Source of the DNA: an uncultured bacterium
GTDB taxonomy: Bacteria > Bacillota > Clostridia > Lachnospirales > Lachnospiraceae
Length of the DNA: 12,855 nucleotides
Direction: 5' to 3'
Assembly: GCA_946543095.1 (NCBI GenBank)
Contig: CAMNLO010000015.1
Location: forward strand, 1 to 12,855
The translations under genes were made by a program, and so were the position numbers. This document shows positions 1 to 7,290 of the stretch, piece by piece; within the stretch, counting starts at the first letter, position 1; the number at the start of each line of letters is the position of its first letter. The notes beneath the pieces were generated by a model. The model worked only from the letters and a program-made list of their open reading frames with translations. It did no database searches and was not told the DNA's origin.

Positions 1-46
1 GCATTCTGGCCTCATAGTCTCCAAAATCGGGGTAATACTTCTTCAT
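1..46 (-). CDS. Start of a truncated gene (first 15 codons only)
   Basis: An ATG at 46-44 opens a reading frame that runs off the left edge of the window. The visible residues are MKKYYPDFGDYEARM. It starts 6 bases after the stop codon of the 811-residue gene on the same strand, and the purine-rich AGGAAG just before it overlaps that stop codon, so translation of the two is probably coupled. Nothing can be said about function from 15 residues. The tight junction suggests it belongs to the same transcription unit and may be a functional partner of the large protein upstream. The alternative is that this is a chance ATG. The frame stays open to the edge, but the sample is short. Confidence 0.45.
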   Translation of the reverse strand, partial: MKKYYPDFGDYEARM

Positions 47-52
47 TGCTTC

Positions 53-2488
53 CTATTCTTTCTCAAAGAGAAGCTCCGGATCTTCTTTCTGCTTCTGTTT
101 GCGTATATTCTGATCCGCCGCAGTCTGTCCCTTCTGATACTGGTCCGTAATGCTTGTGTTTCCCTCTTCATTGGAGAGCTGAAACATCCTTCTTCCCAGC
201 ATCTCCAGCATGTACTCATACACATTAAAGGAGGCTGTTCTTCCGGTGGATGACTTCATTTCAAGGACCATTCCCTTCGCCTTATCGTCATAACGTTTCA
301 GGTATTCATCCACCATGCCGTATTTGCCGGTGCCATACTCCTCCAGGCAGTTGTTTTTCAAGTCCAGAATGTCGTTAAGCTCCATGTCTTCCGTGAGCGT
401 GTAGGCGGGATTTGAGGCATTTTCAAAGTATTTCTGATAAACACCGTAGAGACCTTCCGTTGCATTCTTCAAAGAGGTCAGATGCCTGTACTCTTCATCC
501 GACACCGAAACATTCCAGTGTCTTAAGGATTCCAACAGTGAGCCTGTGTCTGCAGAGATCCCCATGAGCGTGTAAGTCTTCCAGAATTCCGGATCCTCCA
601 CATTAAGATCCTTTTCGGGATCCTCAGGAAACTGCAGTTTCTCAAGCTTCTCAGGGGTCAGCTTCATCAGCTCATCGATGATCGGCCTCATGACCTCATT
701 CTCGATCTGTGCCCTTAATTCCTCCGGGGTATCGCCGTTCATCTGGCTGCCGAAGGCAATGGAGATCAATCCCCTGTTGATCTGCAGCAGATTCTTTGGA
801 TCACGGATCACAAGGGAGATCCTGTCGGCAGTGGTTGAGAGTCCCAGCTCCGCTTTTCTTGTCTTTCCCTCCTCGAGGATCAGCTCCAGTTTCCGGCCTT
901 CCTCCTCATAGGTGCTTTTGAATCTGTCCCCCTGCTTTAACCGTTTCTTTGCCTTCGCCCACTTTGTGTAAAATCTCTCCCGGTCCATATTCCCCGGCGC
1001 CGGTTTAACATTCAGCTGTCTCTCCAGCTCCTTTAATTCCTGCTCCGCCGCTGCTATTGTGGCTTTCGGCGTTTTCTTGTTCTCTTTCAGCTGCTGCAGG
1101 GCTTTTGCCTTTTCGTTATAGGTATTCTGCAGACGCACCAGGTCATACACCCCGTTCGATTCCGCAAGACAGTCTCCCACCGCTTTGAAGTGGGCAAGGC
1201 GCAGCAGCTCCGACTGGCCTCTGGCTTCGAAAAGATCGGTTGTCTCTTTGGAAAGGCCTGAGGAAATCCCGGTAACCATATTGATGAATTCCCGGTAATG
1301 ATCCGCATGGGCATTCACCTGGGCGATCTCCCCGTTCAGTTTGTTGATGGACTTCCGGACTTTGATCTCCTGCTCCGGCTGATTCTCCACATCCGCCATC
1401 ATTCCAAGCAGTCTGTTCATCTCCAGGATCATCTCATCCCTGAGGGCAAAGGCCTTTTCCATCTCGGCAAGCGCCCCGTTCAGCTCCTCCCCGCAGGCGT
1501 TCACCGCCGCTTCATTGGAGGCGATCTGGCTCCTTAACTGATCCATCAGCGCATCTTTGCCGAAAACATCCTTCTTTTCCGTGTATTTTTTCGCCAGGAG
1601 CACTCCCTGCTTCAGGATGTCCTGCCGGAAAAATTTCACTCTTGCCTTTTCGTAGGCAGCTTCCTCCCTCTCCCTGTCCGGCTTTCTGAGCTTCTTATCC
1701 CTGGTCTCCTTTCTTAAGGACACGGCTCCGTCTGCCACCACAAGGCCGTGGAGCTTCAGATGCTGATCCAGAAGCTTTTGCAGGTCCTCTGCCGTGGCGG
1801 CCCTGGTCTCCAGATCCGCCCGTTTTGCCTCGGACAGTCCCAGGAAAAACTTTGGATACCGGGTCTTCAGCTCATTGTATTCATTCAGCTTCCTGGAATA
1901 CTCATAGATCTCCGCCATATGGTCGGAGAGATACTCATCCGTCAGCTTCGCCTCGGACAGATGGAAGGACAAAACGGAATCCGCATACTTCATCAGCTCC
2001 GGATCGTTCACCGCATCATGCCCCTCCACCACGGGGGCTTTGGGATTACCGTTCTCGTCCTTTGGCCATTTGCTGAAGTATTTCGTCAGGGAATCGCCCT
2101 CTCTTATGGTGCAGTAATCCGCGTCCTTAAAGGTCCTCTTTGAACTTTTGATCGCCGCATCCTCCGCCTTTCTGGCCTTATAGGTGTCCCTGGCGGAAGG
2201 GAGCTTCTGCTTCGGGATGCTGGGGAGATTATCCACCACGGTCCATTCCCCCTCATCCACGATGCGGACTCTTTTGCCCGCAATGCGTTCATTATCCTGG
2301 ATGTTCTTTTTCACAATGCTTCTGTAGTATTCCTGATCCTTTGCCTGAAAGCCCTCATAATGCAGCGGATCCGCGTTCACGGGATTTGCCTGGACATTGT
2401 TCTGAAGCTGAACCTCCTGCCGGTCCGCGTTCACGTTCAGGGGCTGCTGATTCAAATTACCTGCAAGTTTGTTTGCTGCTAATTCCAT
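53..2488 (-). CDS. Large soluble hypothetical protein, 811 aa, charged and coiled-coil rich
   Basis: I do not recognise this family. The ATG at 2488 is chosen because GGAG sits 6 bases before it. The frame continues upstream to a GTG at 2593, but that codon has no ribosome binding site. The protein has no signal peptide, lipobox or membrane segment, so it should be cytoplasmic or leave the cell by a non-Sec route. Residues 1-40 are rich in Asn and Gln (NLNQQPLNVN, QLQNN) and look disordered. Residues about 220-400 and 450-545 are rich in Lys, Glu, Ala and Leu and read as long helices or coiled coils. The C-terminal third (about 550-770) looks more globular and the last 30 residues are polar. 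Cys is rare. No catalytic motif stands out. It lies 131 bases downstream of the acetyltransferase gene and is followed closely by another gene start. Confidence 0.85.
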   Translation of the reverse strand: MELAANKLAGNLNQQPLNVNADRQEVQLQNNVQANPVNADPLHYEGFQAKDQEYYRSIVKKNIQDNERIAGKRVRIVDEGEWTVVDNLPSIPKQKLPSARDTYKARKAEDAAIKSSKRTFKDADYCTIREGDSLTKYFSKWPKDENGNPKAPVVEGHDAVNDPELMKYADSVLSFHLSEAKLTDEYLSDHMAEIYEYSRKLNEYNELKTRYPKFFLGLSEAKRADLETRAATAEDLQKLLDQHLKLHGLVVADGAVSLRKETRDKKLRKPDREREEAAYEKARVKFFRQDILKQGVLLAKKYTEKKDVFGKDALMDQLRSQIASNEAAVNACGEELNGALAEMEKAFALRDEMILEMNRLLGMMADVENQPEQEIKVRKSINKLNGEIAQVNAHADHYREFINMVTGISSGLSKETTDLFEARGQSELLRLAHFKAVGDCLAESNGVYDLVRLQNTYNEKAKALQQLKENKKTPKATIAAAEQELKELERQLNVKPAPGNMDRERFYTKWAKAKKRLKQGDRFKSTYEEEGRKLELILEEGKTRKAELGLSTTADRISLVIRDPKNLLQINRGLISIAFGSQMNGDTPEELRAQIENEVMRPIIDELMKLTPEKLEKLQFPEDPEKDLNVEDPEFWKTYTLMGISADTGSLLESLRHWNVSVSDEEYRHLTSLKNATEGLYGVYQKYFENASNPAYTLTEDMELNDILDLKNNCLEEYGTGKYGMVDEYLKRYDDKAKGMVLEMKSSTGRTASFNVYEYMLEMLGRRMFQLSNEEGNTSITDQYQKGQTAADQNIRKQKQKEDPELLFEKE

Positions 2489-2494
2489 ACTGTT

Positions 2495-2498
2495 CTCC
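2495..2498 (-). promoter_or_regulatory. Ribosome binding site deciding the start of the 811-aa gene
   Basis: GGAG lies 6 bases before the ATG at 2488. It fixes the start there rather than at the GTG 35 codons upstream. The surrounding bases (TGGAGAACAG then an ATGGAA start) are almost identical to those at the start of the neighbouring acetyltransferase gene. Confidence 0.7.
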
Positions 2499-2569
2499 AA
2501 TCTTCCTCTGATGACGAGGCAAACTTCAAGTCTGCTGATGTCAAACGTGCTGTTTGGGGCGTTCACAAT

Positions 2570-2586
2570 CTCAGCCGCAGGCTGAG
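2570..2586 (-). other. Short perfect hairpin in the intergenic region
   Basis: A 7-bp perfect inverted repeat (CTCAGCC / GGCTGAG) with a 3-base loop lies 33 bases after the stop of the acetyltransferase gene and 81 bases before the start of the 811-aa gene. No run of T follows it on the minus strand, so it is not a canonical intrinsic terminator. It could be an mRNA-stabilising or processing hairpin that lowers but does not stop read-through. The rest of the 131-base gap (2489-2619) shows no convincing promoter. Confidence 0.35.
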
Positions 2587-2619
2587 TATGCACAAAATGC
2601 GGGTTATGTGAAAACCGTC

Positions 2620-3462
2620 TTAAGCATCTTTACTGAATACATACGTAGCAGACTGCAAAAATCCAAACACTTTTTTTGCAAGTTTCTCGGAGGTCTCGTT
2701 TAAGGCAAGGAGGGCCACCTTTGTGCTGCCGGGATAGGCTTTCTTTAACAGGACCGATGCCTGAAGGAGCATCAGCATCAGGATCCGGGGATCGGAAATC
2801 CCGGACCATAAGGAGGAGATCAGGAGCAGATCCTCCGCTTTCTGCTCCACCGTGGCGTAAGCCCTTACCTCATTATCCTGAAGAACGCAGAAGCTGTAGT
2901 CCTTCAGCACATTTTGAGAGAGGAGCCCTCCCTGCGGAAGAGGACGATCCTGTTTCTCCGCTTCGATCCCGGCGCTGACCAGGATGTCCTTCGGCACCTC
3001 CGAAAAGGGGAGGATCTCATACTGCAGGGCCTCCTTCGGAATGCCGGCCTTGATCTTTAAGTCTTTTACCGTCCCCAGGGAATACCGGGGATAGCCCGCT
3101 TCCTCTTGGGTAAAGCCCTGCTTTAACAAAAACGGACGCAGAGTTTCCATGTCCGCGTCCGTCAGTGTGTATTCCGCCGATATGATCAGATCTTCATCCG
3201 CAAGCAGCTCCGCAAGCGCTTCCATCAGGGCGCTGCCCAGGCCTCTTCTTCTGTATTCCGGCGATACATAAAGCCATTCGATCCGAAAGCTTGAGCCCTC
3301 CGCGAAGCCCGCCAGGGCTCCTGCCGCACCCTCCGGCAAAGACGCCGCAAAGGCCGTTATGGGCGTTCCTTCCAGAAGCACCTCCGAAAGCTCCGTCGGC
3401 AGAAGCGCCTTTGCCTCATTTTCCTGTTCCCTGGTGATCCTGCAGATCCGGATATTTTCCAT
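2620..3462 (-). CDS. GNAT family N-acetyltransferase, probably a tandem-GNAT protein
   Basis: This is a 280-residue acetyl-CoA-dependent acyltransferase by fold; the substrate is unknown. The N-terminal half holds GNAT motif A at about residues 61-80, with the beta strand IEWLYVSPEY followed by the pyrophosphate-binding loop RRRGLG at 71-76. The following helix and the GF element at about 116-117 also fit. The C-terminal half (about 130-280) has the spacing of a second GNAT-like domain but no R-x-x-G-x-G loop, so it is probably a degenerate second domain, as in other double-GNAT proteins. The start at 3462 is preferred over an in-frame ATG at 3474 because GGAG sits 6 bases before it; the upstream ATG has a GGA directly abutting it. 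It is cytoplasmic, with no membrane segment. Its own promoter is visible at 3535-3563. Confidence 0.88.
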   Translation of the reverse strand: MENIRICRITREQENEAKALLPTELSEVLLEGTPITAFAASLPEGAAGALAGFAEGSSFRIEWLYVSPEYRRRGLGSALMEALAELLADEDLIISAEYTLTDADMETLRPFLLKQGFTQEEAGYPRYSLGTVKDLKIKAGIPKEALQYEILPFSEVPKDILVSAGIEAEKQDRPLPQGGLLSQNVLKDYSFCVLQDNEVRAYATVEQKAEDLLLISSLWSGISDPRILMLMLLQASVLLKKAYPGSTKVALLALNETSEKLAKKVFGFLQSATYVFSKDA

Positions 3463-3468
3463 TCTGTT

Positions 3469-3472
3469 CTCC
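3469..3472 (-). promoter_or_regulatory. Ribosome binding site deciding the acetyltransferase start
   Basis: GGAG sits 6 bases before the ATG at 3462 and overlaps the alternative ATG at 3474-3472. This makes the downstream ATG the better start. Confidence 0.6.
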
Positions 3473-3534
3473 ATTCCAGGCCCCTTTATCAGGCCTAATC
3501 AACGTCCGATGGCAACATGGATATATTTTGCTTT

Positions 3535-3563
3535 ATTCTATCGGAAGACAGCCTTGTTTTCAA
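3535..3563 (-). promoter_or_regulatory. Sigma-A-type promoter for the acetyltransferase gene
   Basis: On the minus strand TTGAAA (3563-3558) and TAGAAT (3540-3535) are separated by exactly 17 bases, each matching the consensus at five of six positions. Transcription would start near 3528, giving a leader of about 65 bases before the ATG at 3462. The leader contains a weak AGGCC...GGCCT inverted repeat (3478-3496). No riboswitch fold is recognisable. Confidence 0.7.
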
Positions 3564-3585
3564 GAAATTCCCGGAGAAAAAGGAC

Positions 3586-3614
3586 TTCAATTACCGCCCT
3601 GTTTCGGGTATAAT
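3586..3614 (+). promoter_or_regulatory. Promoter with perfect -10 box immediately before the phosphatase ATG
   Basis: A perfect TATAAT lies at 3609-3614. Seventeen bases upstream is TTCAAT (3586-3591), a weak -35 match. Only 8 bases (3615-3622) separate the -10 box from the ATG at 3623, so the predicted transcription start falls at or within a base or two of the start codon. The weak -35 suggests an activator or low basal activity. Its -35 lies 22 bases from the -35 of the divergent acetyltransferase promoter, so the two could compete or be regulated together. Confidence 0.55.
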
Positions 3615-3622
3615 CTAAATTT

Positions 3623-5752
3623 ATGAAGAAAAAAGTATTCAACGTCATCATCGGTATGGTGGGCATCGTCATCGTCATCATTTTTGTTCTGCTTTCCGTG
3701 CAGATGTTTGTGACCCGGAGGGATCTGATCGAAAACGGGAAAAAAGCCGGAGAGGTGATGGAGGGGCTGTCGGAAAACGCCATGCACACCCAGGCCCACC
3801 GGTTTCTTCTGGAATCCTCCCAGATCCGGGCAAGACTCTATGACGAGACCTTTGAAGCGTTTCAGGATTCCGTCATCATGATCGCGGATGCCGCGGCGGA
3901 TATCTATGACAATCCGGAGCATTACGGACAGGCTTCCCAGGATCAGTATGACGAAAGCAATCTGGGAGAGCTGGTCTCCTTTGTGGCCTATGGCGATCAG
4001 GTGGACAGGGAAGGGGCTGATCTGCAGAAGGAGGAGGCCCTGTTAGGCAATCTCCGGAGCACATTAAAGAGCGTGCGCCGCTCCAACGAGTTCATGACTG
4101 CCGATTATTTCGCTACGGAAAGCGGTCTCTTCTTCTGCGCCGAGTCAGTCACGGAATACAATCTGCCAAAGGACAATGAACCCCTGTATTTTGAAGCCAG
4201 GCAAAGGCCCTGGTATACGGCGGCAAAGGAAAGCGGAGTTCCATCCTTCACCGGCATGATCCACGACGCGGACACGGGAAAGGAGGCTCTCTCCTGCGGC
4301 GTCCCCGTCTATTCCGGCGGAGTGTTGAAGGGTGTGGCGGGAGCAGGGCTTTTTCTGGACACCATCCGAAGCGATGTGGACAGCTTCCGCATCGGTGAAA
4401 AGGGCTTTTCCTGCATCATCAATGACCGGGGGCAGATCCTGTTTTCCGGAACGGAGGACACTGCGCTTGCCGCCACCAGGGATGATGACTCAGATCTTAG
4501 AAACAGTGAAAACGAAGAGCTTGCCTATCTGGCTGAGGCTGCCCTCAGGGGAGAAACCGGGGTGACTTTGGTAAGCCTGAATGATGAGCGCTACTATGTG
4601 GCCTATGCCCCCATGGAAACGGTGTCCTGGTCCTATCTTACCGCCCTCCCCGAACAGGAGGTGCAGGCTCCCACCGAGGCGCTTCTCAGGGAGCTCTACC
4701 TGAATACCCAAAACCTGAATGCTTTTGTGAAACAGGCTATTTCCTCCTCTTTCCTCTTCCTGCTTCTGATCTTTCTGCTGATGGGCATTGCCGCGTTCCT
4801 GATCTCCGAGAGGTTTTCCAGTAAGCTGGTGGAGCCCGTAACAGAGCTGACGGAAAAGGTCAAGAACACGGAGGGGGATAATCTGGATTTTTCCTGGGAG
4901 CTTGAGACCGGGGATGAGGTCCAGGTTCTGGCGGAAGCCTTCGGTTCCATGACAAAGCGTATGAAGCAGTATATCGCGGATATCACTGCCATCACCGCGG
5001 AAAAGGAGCGGATCGGGGCGGAGCTGAGTGTGGCCACCCACATCCAGGCCTCCATGCTGCCGGGAATCTTTCCCGCTTATCCGGACAGACACGAATTTGA
5101 CCTCTACGCCGCCATGGATCCTGCCAAGGAGGTGGGGGGCGATTTCTACGACTTCTTCTTTATCGACAGTGATCATCTGGCCTTAGTCATCGCGGATGTC
5201 TCCGGAAAGGGAGTCCCTGCTGCCCTCTTTATGGTCATCGCCATGACCATCATCGAGAACACCGCCCAGTCCACACGGAAAACGGACCTGGCCTTCGAGC
5301 TGACCAATGCCCAGCTCTGCGAGGGCAACGCGGAAAGCATGTTCGTTACCGCCTGGATCGGCATCGTGAATCTGAAGACCGGGCTGATGTCCTGGTGCGA
5401 CGCGGGGCACGAAAACCCCTACATCATCCACGCGGACGGTTCCATCGAGCTCATCAAACCGAAGAAAAAGAGGCCTCCCATCGCTGTCTCCGAGGACGTT
5501 CATTATATCGCCAACGAAACAAAACTGCAAAAGGGAGACCGGCTGTTTTTGTACACGGACGGTGTGGTGGAAGCCACCAGCGCCGATGTGGAGCTGTTCG
5601 GAAACAAACGTCTGGAGGAATCCCTGCACAGATACAAATCGGATGCTCCGAATATGCTTTTAAGAAATGTGCGAAGGGACATTGACGCCTTCGTGGGAGA
5701 CGCTCCCCAGTTTGATGATCTGACGATGCTGGCTTTTCAGTATTTCGGGTAG
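3623..5752 (+). CDS. Membrane-bound Cache-HAMP-PPM (SpoIIE/RsbU-type) serine phosphatase
   Basis: This 709-residue protein probably senses an extracellular signal and dephosphorylates a serine/threonine-phosphorylated partner, classically an anti-sigma factor antagonist. A first membrane helix spans about 7-29. The extracytoplasmic Cache sensor runs about 30-372 and includes the typical EARQRPWY stretch at 191-198. A second helix lies at about 373-394, followed by HAMP at 395-450 and a linker with the RsbU-like stretch AELSVATHIQASMLP (466-480). The PPM domain keeps its metal motifs: GGDFYD (505-510), ADVSGKG (524-530), DAGHENP (593-599), YTDG (644-647) and FDDLT (697-701). It should therefore be catalytically competent. 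There is no Shine-Dalgarno sequence; an in-frame stop lies at 3611-3613 and no other start codon precedes this ATG. No STAS or anti-sigma kinase gene lies next to it. A small gene follows after 5 bases. Confidence 0.93.
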   Translation: MKKKVFNVIIGMVGIVIVIIFVLLSVQMFVTRRDLIENGKKAGEVMEGLSENAMHTQAHRFLLESSQIRARLYDETFEAFQDSVIMIADAAADIYDNPEHYGQASQDQYDESNLGELVSFVAYGDQVDREGADLQKEEALLGNLRSTLKSVRRSNEFMTADYFATESGLFFCAESVTEYNLPKDNEPLYFEARQRPWYTAAKESGVPSFTGMIHDADTGKEALSCGVPVYSGGVLKGVAGAGLFLDTIRSDVDSFRIGEKGFSCIINDRGQILFSGTEDTALAATRDDDSDLRNSENEELAYLAEAALRGETGVTLVSLNDERYYVAYAPMETVSWSYLTALPEQEVQAPTEALLRELYLNTQNLNAFVKQAISSSFLFLLLIFLLMGIAAFLISERFSSKLVEPVTELTEKVKNTEGDNLDFSWELETGDEVQVLAEAFGSMTKRMKQYIADITAITAEKERIGAELSVATHIQASMLPGIFPAYPDRHEFDLYAAMDPAKEVGGDFYDFFFIDSDHLALVIADVSGKGVPAALFMVIAMTIIENTAQSTRKTDLAFELTNAQLCEGNAESMFVTAWIGIVNLKTGLMSWCDAGHENPYIIHADGSIELIKPKKKRPPIAVSEDVHYIANETKLQKGDRLFLYTDGVVEATSADVELFGNKRLEESLHRYKSDAPNMLLRNVRRDIDAFVGDAPQFDDLTMLAFQYFG

Positions 5753-5757
5753 CTGCC

Positions 5758-6225
5758 ATGGACAAAAACAAAGAAACCGCCACCTGGCCTCCCCGGTTTG
5801 TAACGGACAAAAAGGGAAAACAGACAGACCTGTATTCCAGAGCCTTCCTCACCATCCGCTCCGCGGAGGCCTCCGGCAGCTTTTTGTTTCAGGGCCGGTT
5901 AAAAAAAGAGCTCCTTCAGTGCATGGAGGAGCTGGGGCTTACTCTGGAGCAGATCCCCGAGGAGCTTACAGAGGAATGGAAGGTATTTGCAAAGGACTAT
6001 ATCGAAGCCTGCTTACGATCCCGGGCCTACGGCTCCACCCTCTTCGGCATGGTGCCCATGAGGGAAGACGGAGTCAGCTTAAAGCTTGCGGAGGATCTGC
6101 AGGTGATCCTGTTTGATTACCCCAGGCGCTTTCAGCTGGAGGATGGGTTTCTCCCCTTACGCAGGATCTTCCGGGAGGAATTTCTCTCACAGGTCAAGGA
6201 CGGGGAAGCGCTCTGGCCCGAATGA
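5758..6225 (+). CDS. Small hypothetical protein coupled to the phosphatase gene, 155 aa
   Basis: I cannot name this family with confidence. The protein is acidic and mostly helical in appearance, with no signal peptide, lipobox or membrane segment, so it should be cytoplasmic. A central stretch (about 82-100, IEACLRSRAYGSTLFGMVP) looks like the conserved core of a compact fold, followed by a charged helix at about 106-120. It begins 5 bases after the phosphatase stop codon and has no good ribosome binding site, which points to translational coupling and to a shared transcript with the phosphatase. By position it could be a substrate, regulator or adaptor of the phosphatase, but it does not show the STAS-domain DSSG phosphorylation motif expected of a classical target. 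It ends 9 bases from the stop of the convergent gene. Confidence 0.8.
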   Translation: MDKNKETATWPPRFVTDKKGKQTDLYSRAFLTIRSAEASGSFLFQGRLKKELLQCMEELGLTLEQIPEELTEEWKVFAKDYIEACLRSRAYGSTLFGMVPMREDGVSLKLAEDLQVILFDYPRRFQLEDGFLPLRRIFREEFLSQVKDGEALWPE

Positions 6226-6234
6226 GCAGGCTGC

Positions 6235-7290
6235 TTACTCAGCCGTTTCCTGGGGAAGATCCGATACCCGGAGTTTTTGGTAAGGCAGTCTGATGTATTT
6301 CCCGTCGATGAGGGGCAGGTCCGAGTTGTCTAAGTCCATGGCAAGTCTGTAGGATAATTCCAGCATTTCCGCCGCCTGTCCGTCCCAGTCGTTATACACG
6401 CTCCCGGCCATCTCGCCGGATCTTAACATGGCTCTTGCTCCCTCTGTGCCGTCGATGCCGTATACAAGCGGCCTGTCCTCCAGGGGAATCTCCCTTTCCC
6501 TTAAGGCATCGATCGCTCCCAGGGCCATCTCGTCATTATTGCAGATCACCACCTCGATCTGATCCGGGTAGCTGTCCAGAAACTGCTGCATCTTGGCCTG
6601 GGCCTGGGCCCTGTTCCAGTTTGCGATGCCGTAGGAAAGCTTTTTTAAGTTGATCCCGGCATTCTCAATGGCGGATGCGCAGTATTCCGTGCGCACCACC
6701 GCGTCCTGATGGCCGGCCTCTCCCTCCAGCACCACATACTGCATGATGCCGTCGGCGTTTTTGTCCGCCCCCTCTATGGTGAGGAAATCCTCCGCAGCCT
6801 CTTCCCCCTCCATGATACCGCTTTCAAAGGCGTCGGCACCCACATAGTAAAGCTCCTCCCAGCGTTCCAGATCCTCGCTGACCAATTCCCTGTTAAAGAA
6901 CACGATGGGGATCTTCGCCTTCATGGCAGCATCGATGATCTCCGCCGGGGCCGTCCTGTCCACCAGATTCACACAGAGCACATCCGCTCCCGCGGCAATG
7001 AGCTCCTGTACCTGGCCGTTCTGGATGGACTGGCTGTTCTGGGCGTTTAACACCTGGATCTTGATGGGGATCCCTGTTTCCTTGGACTTTGCGGCGGCGT
7101 GCTCCTTATAGGAGGAGGCGATATTGGACACAAAGGTGTCATACTGATCATAGACGATCATGCCGATGAACACCTCGCTCTTTTGCTCCCTGTTTTTGCC
7201 GCAGCCCGCAAGCAGAAGCATCACGCAAAGCAGCAGCAGAGATAAGCTACTGCATGATCGGAAACAGTACCTTTTGATTTTCTTCATCAT
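6235..7290 (-). CDS. Galactose/glucose-binding lipoprotein, MglB-like ABC substrate-binding protein
   Basis: This 351-residue protein begins with a lipoprotein signal peptide, a hydrophobic run ending in the lipobox LLAGC with the acylated Cys at 30, so it is anchored outside the membrane. The mature part follows E. coli MglB closely. Residues equivalent to the MglB sugar contacts are present: D51, F53, N133, H194, D196, R200, W225, N252, D280 and N300. The MglB calcium loop is also conserved (D176, N178, D180, Q184, with E246). D-galactose or D-glucose is therefore the expected ligand. GGAG lies 7 bases before the ATG at 7290; a second ATG follows at once. It overlaps the preceding gene by 44 bases and is the last gene of its cluster. 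No mglA or mglC permease genes follow, so it may serve sensing or a transporter encoded elsewhere. Confidence 0.92.
   Translation of the reverse strand: MMKKIKRYCFRSCSSLSLLLLCVMLLLAGCGKNREQKSEVFIGMIVYDQYDTFVSNIASSYKEHAAAKSKETGIPIKIQVLNAQNSQSIQNGQVQELIAAGADVLCVNLVDRTAPAEIIDAAMKAKIPIVFFNRELVSEDLERWEELYYVGADAFESGIMEGEEAAEDFLTIEGADKNADGIMQYVVLEGEAGHQDAVVRTEYCASAIENAGINLKKLSYGIANWNRAQAQAKMQQFLDSYPDQIEVVICNNDEMALGAIDALREREIPLEDRPLVYGIDGTEGARAMLRSGEMAGSVYNDWDGQAAEMLELSYRLAMDLDNSDLPLIDGKYIRLPYQKLRVSDLPQETAE

Noticed and set aside
2539..2544. TTGACA on the minus strand as a -35 box for the 811-residue gene
   Set aside because: No plausible -10 hexamer lies 16-18 bases downstream (the bases there read TGCCTC), so a match to one hexamer alone is likely chance.
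2489..2593. 35-codon N-terminal extension of the 811-residue gene from a GTG at 2593
   Set aside because: The GTG has no ribosome binding site, while the ATG at 2488 has GGAG at ideal spacing.
4490..5176. 228-codon open frame on the minus strand inside the phosphatase gene
   Set aside because: It is antisense to a gene with complete domain motifs, its translation has low-complexity Gly/His/Leu composition and no family pattern, and it has no convincing start signal.
6223..6241. Imperfect palindrome covering the convergent stop codons as a bidirectional terminator
   Set aside because: The stem is interrupted by a mismatch and no T-run follows on either strand, so it does not meet the pattern of an intrinsic terminator.
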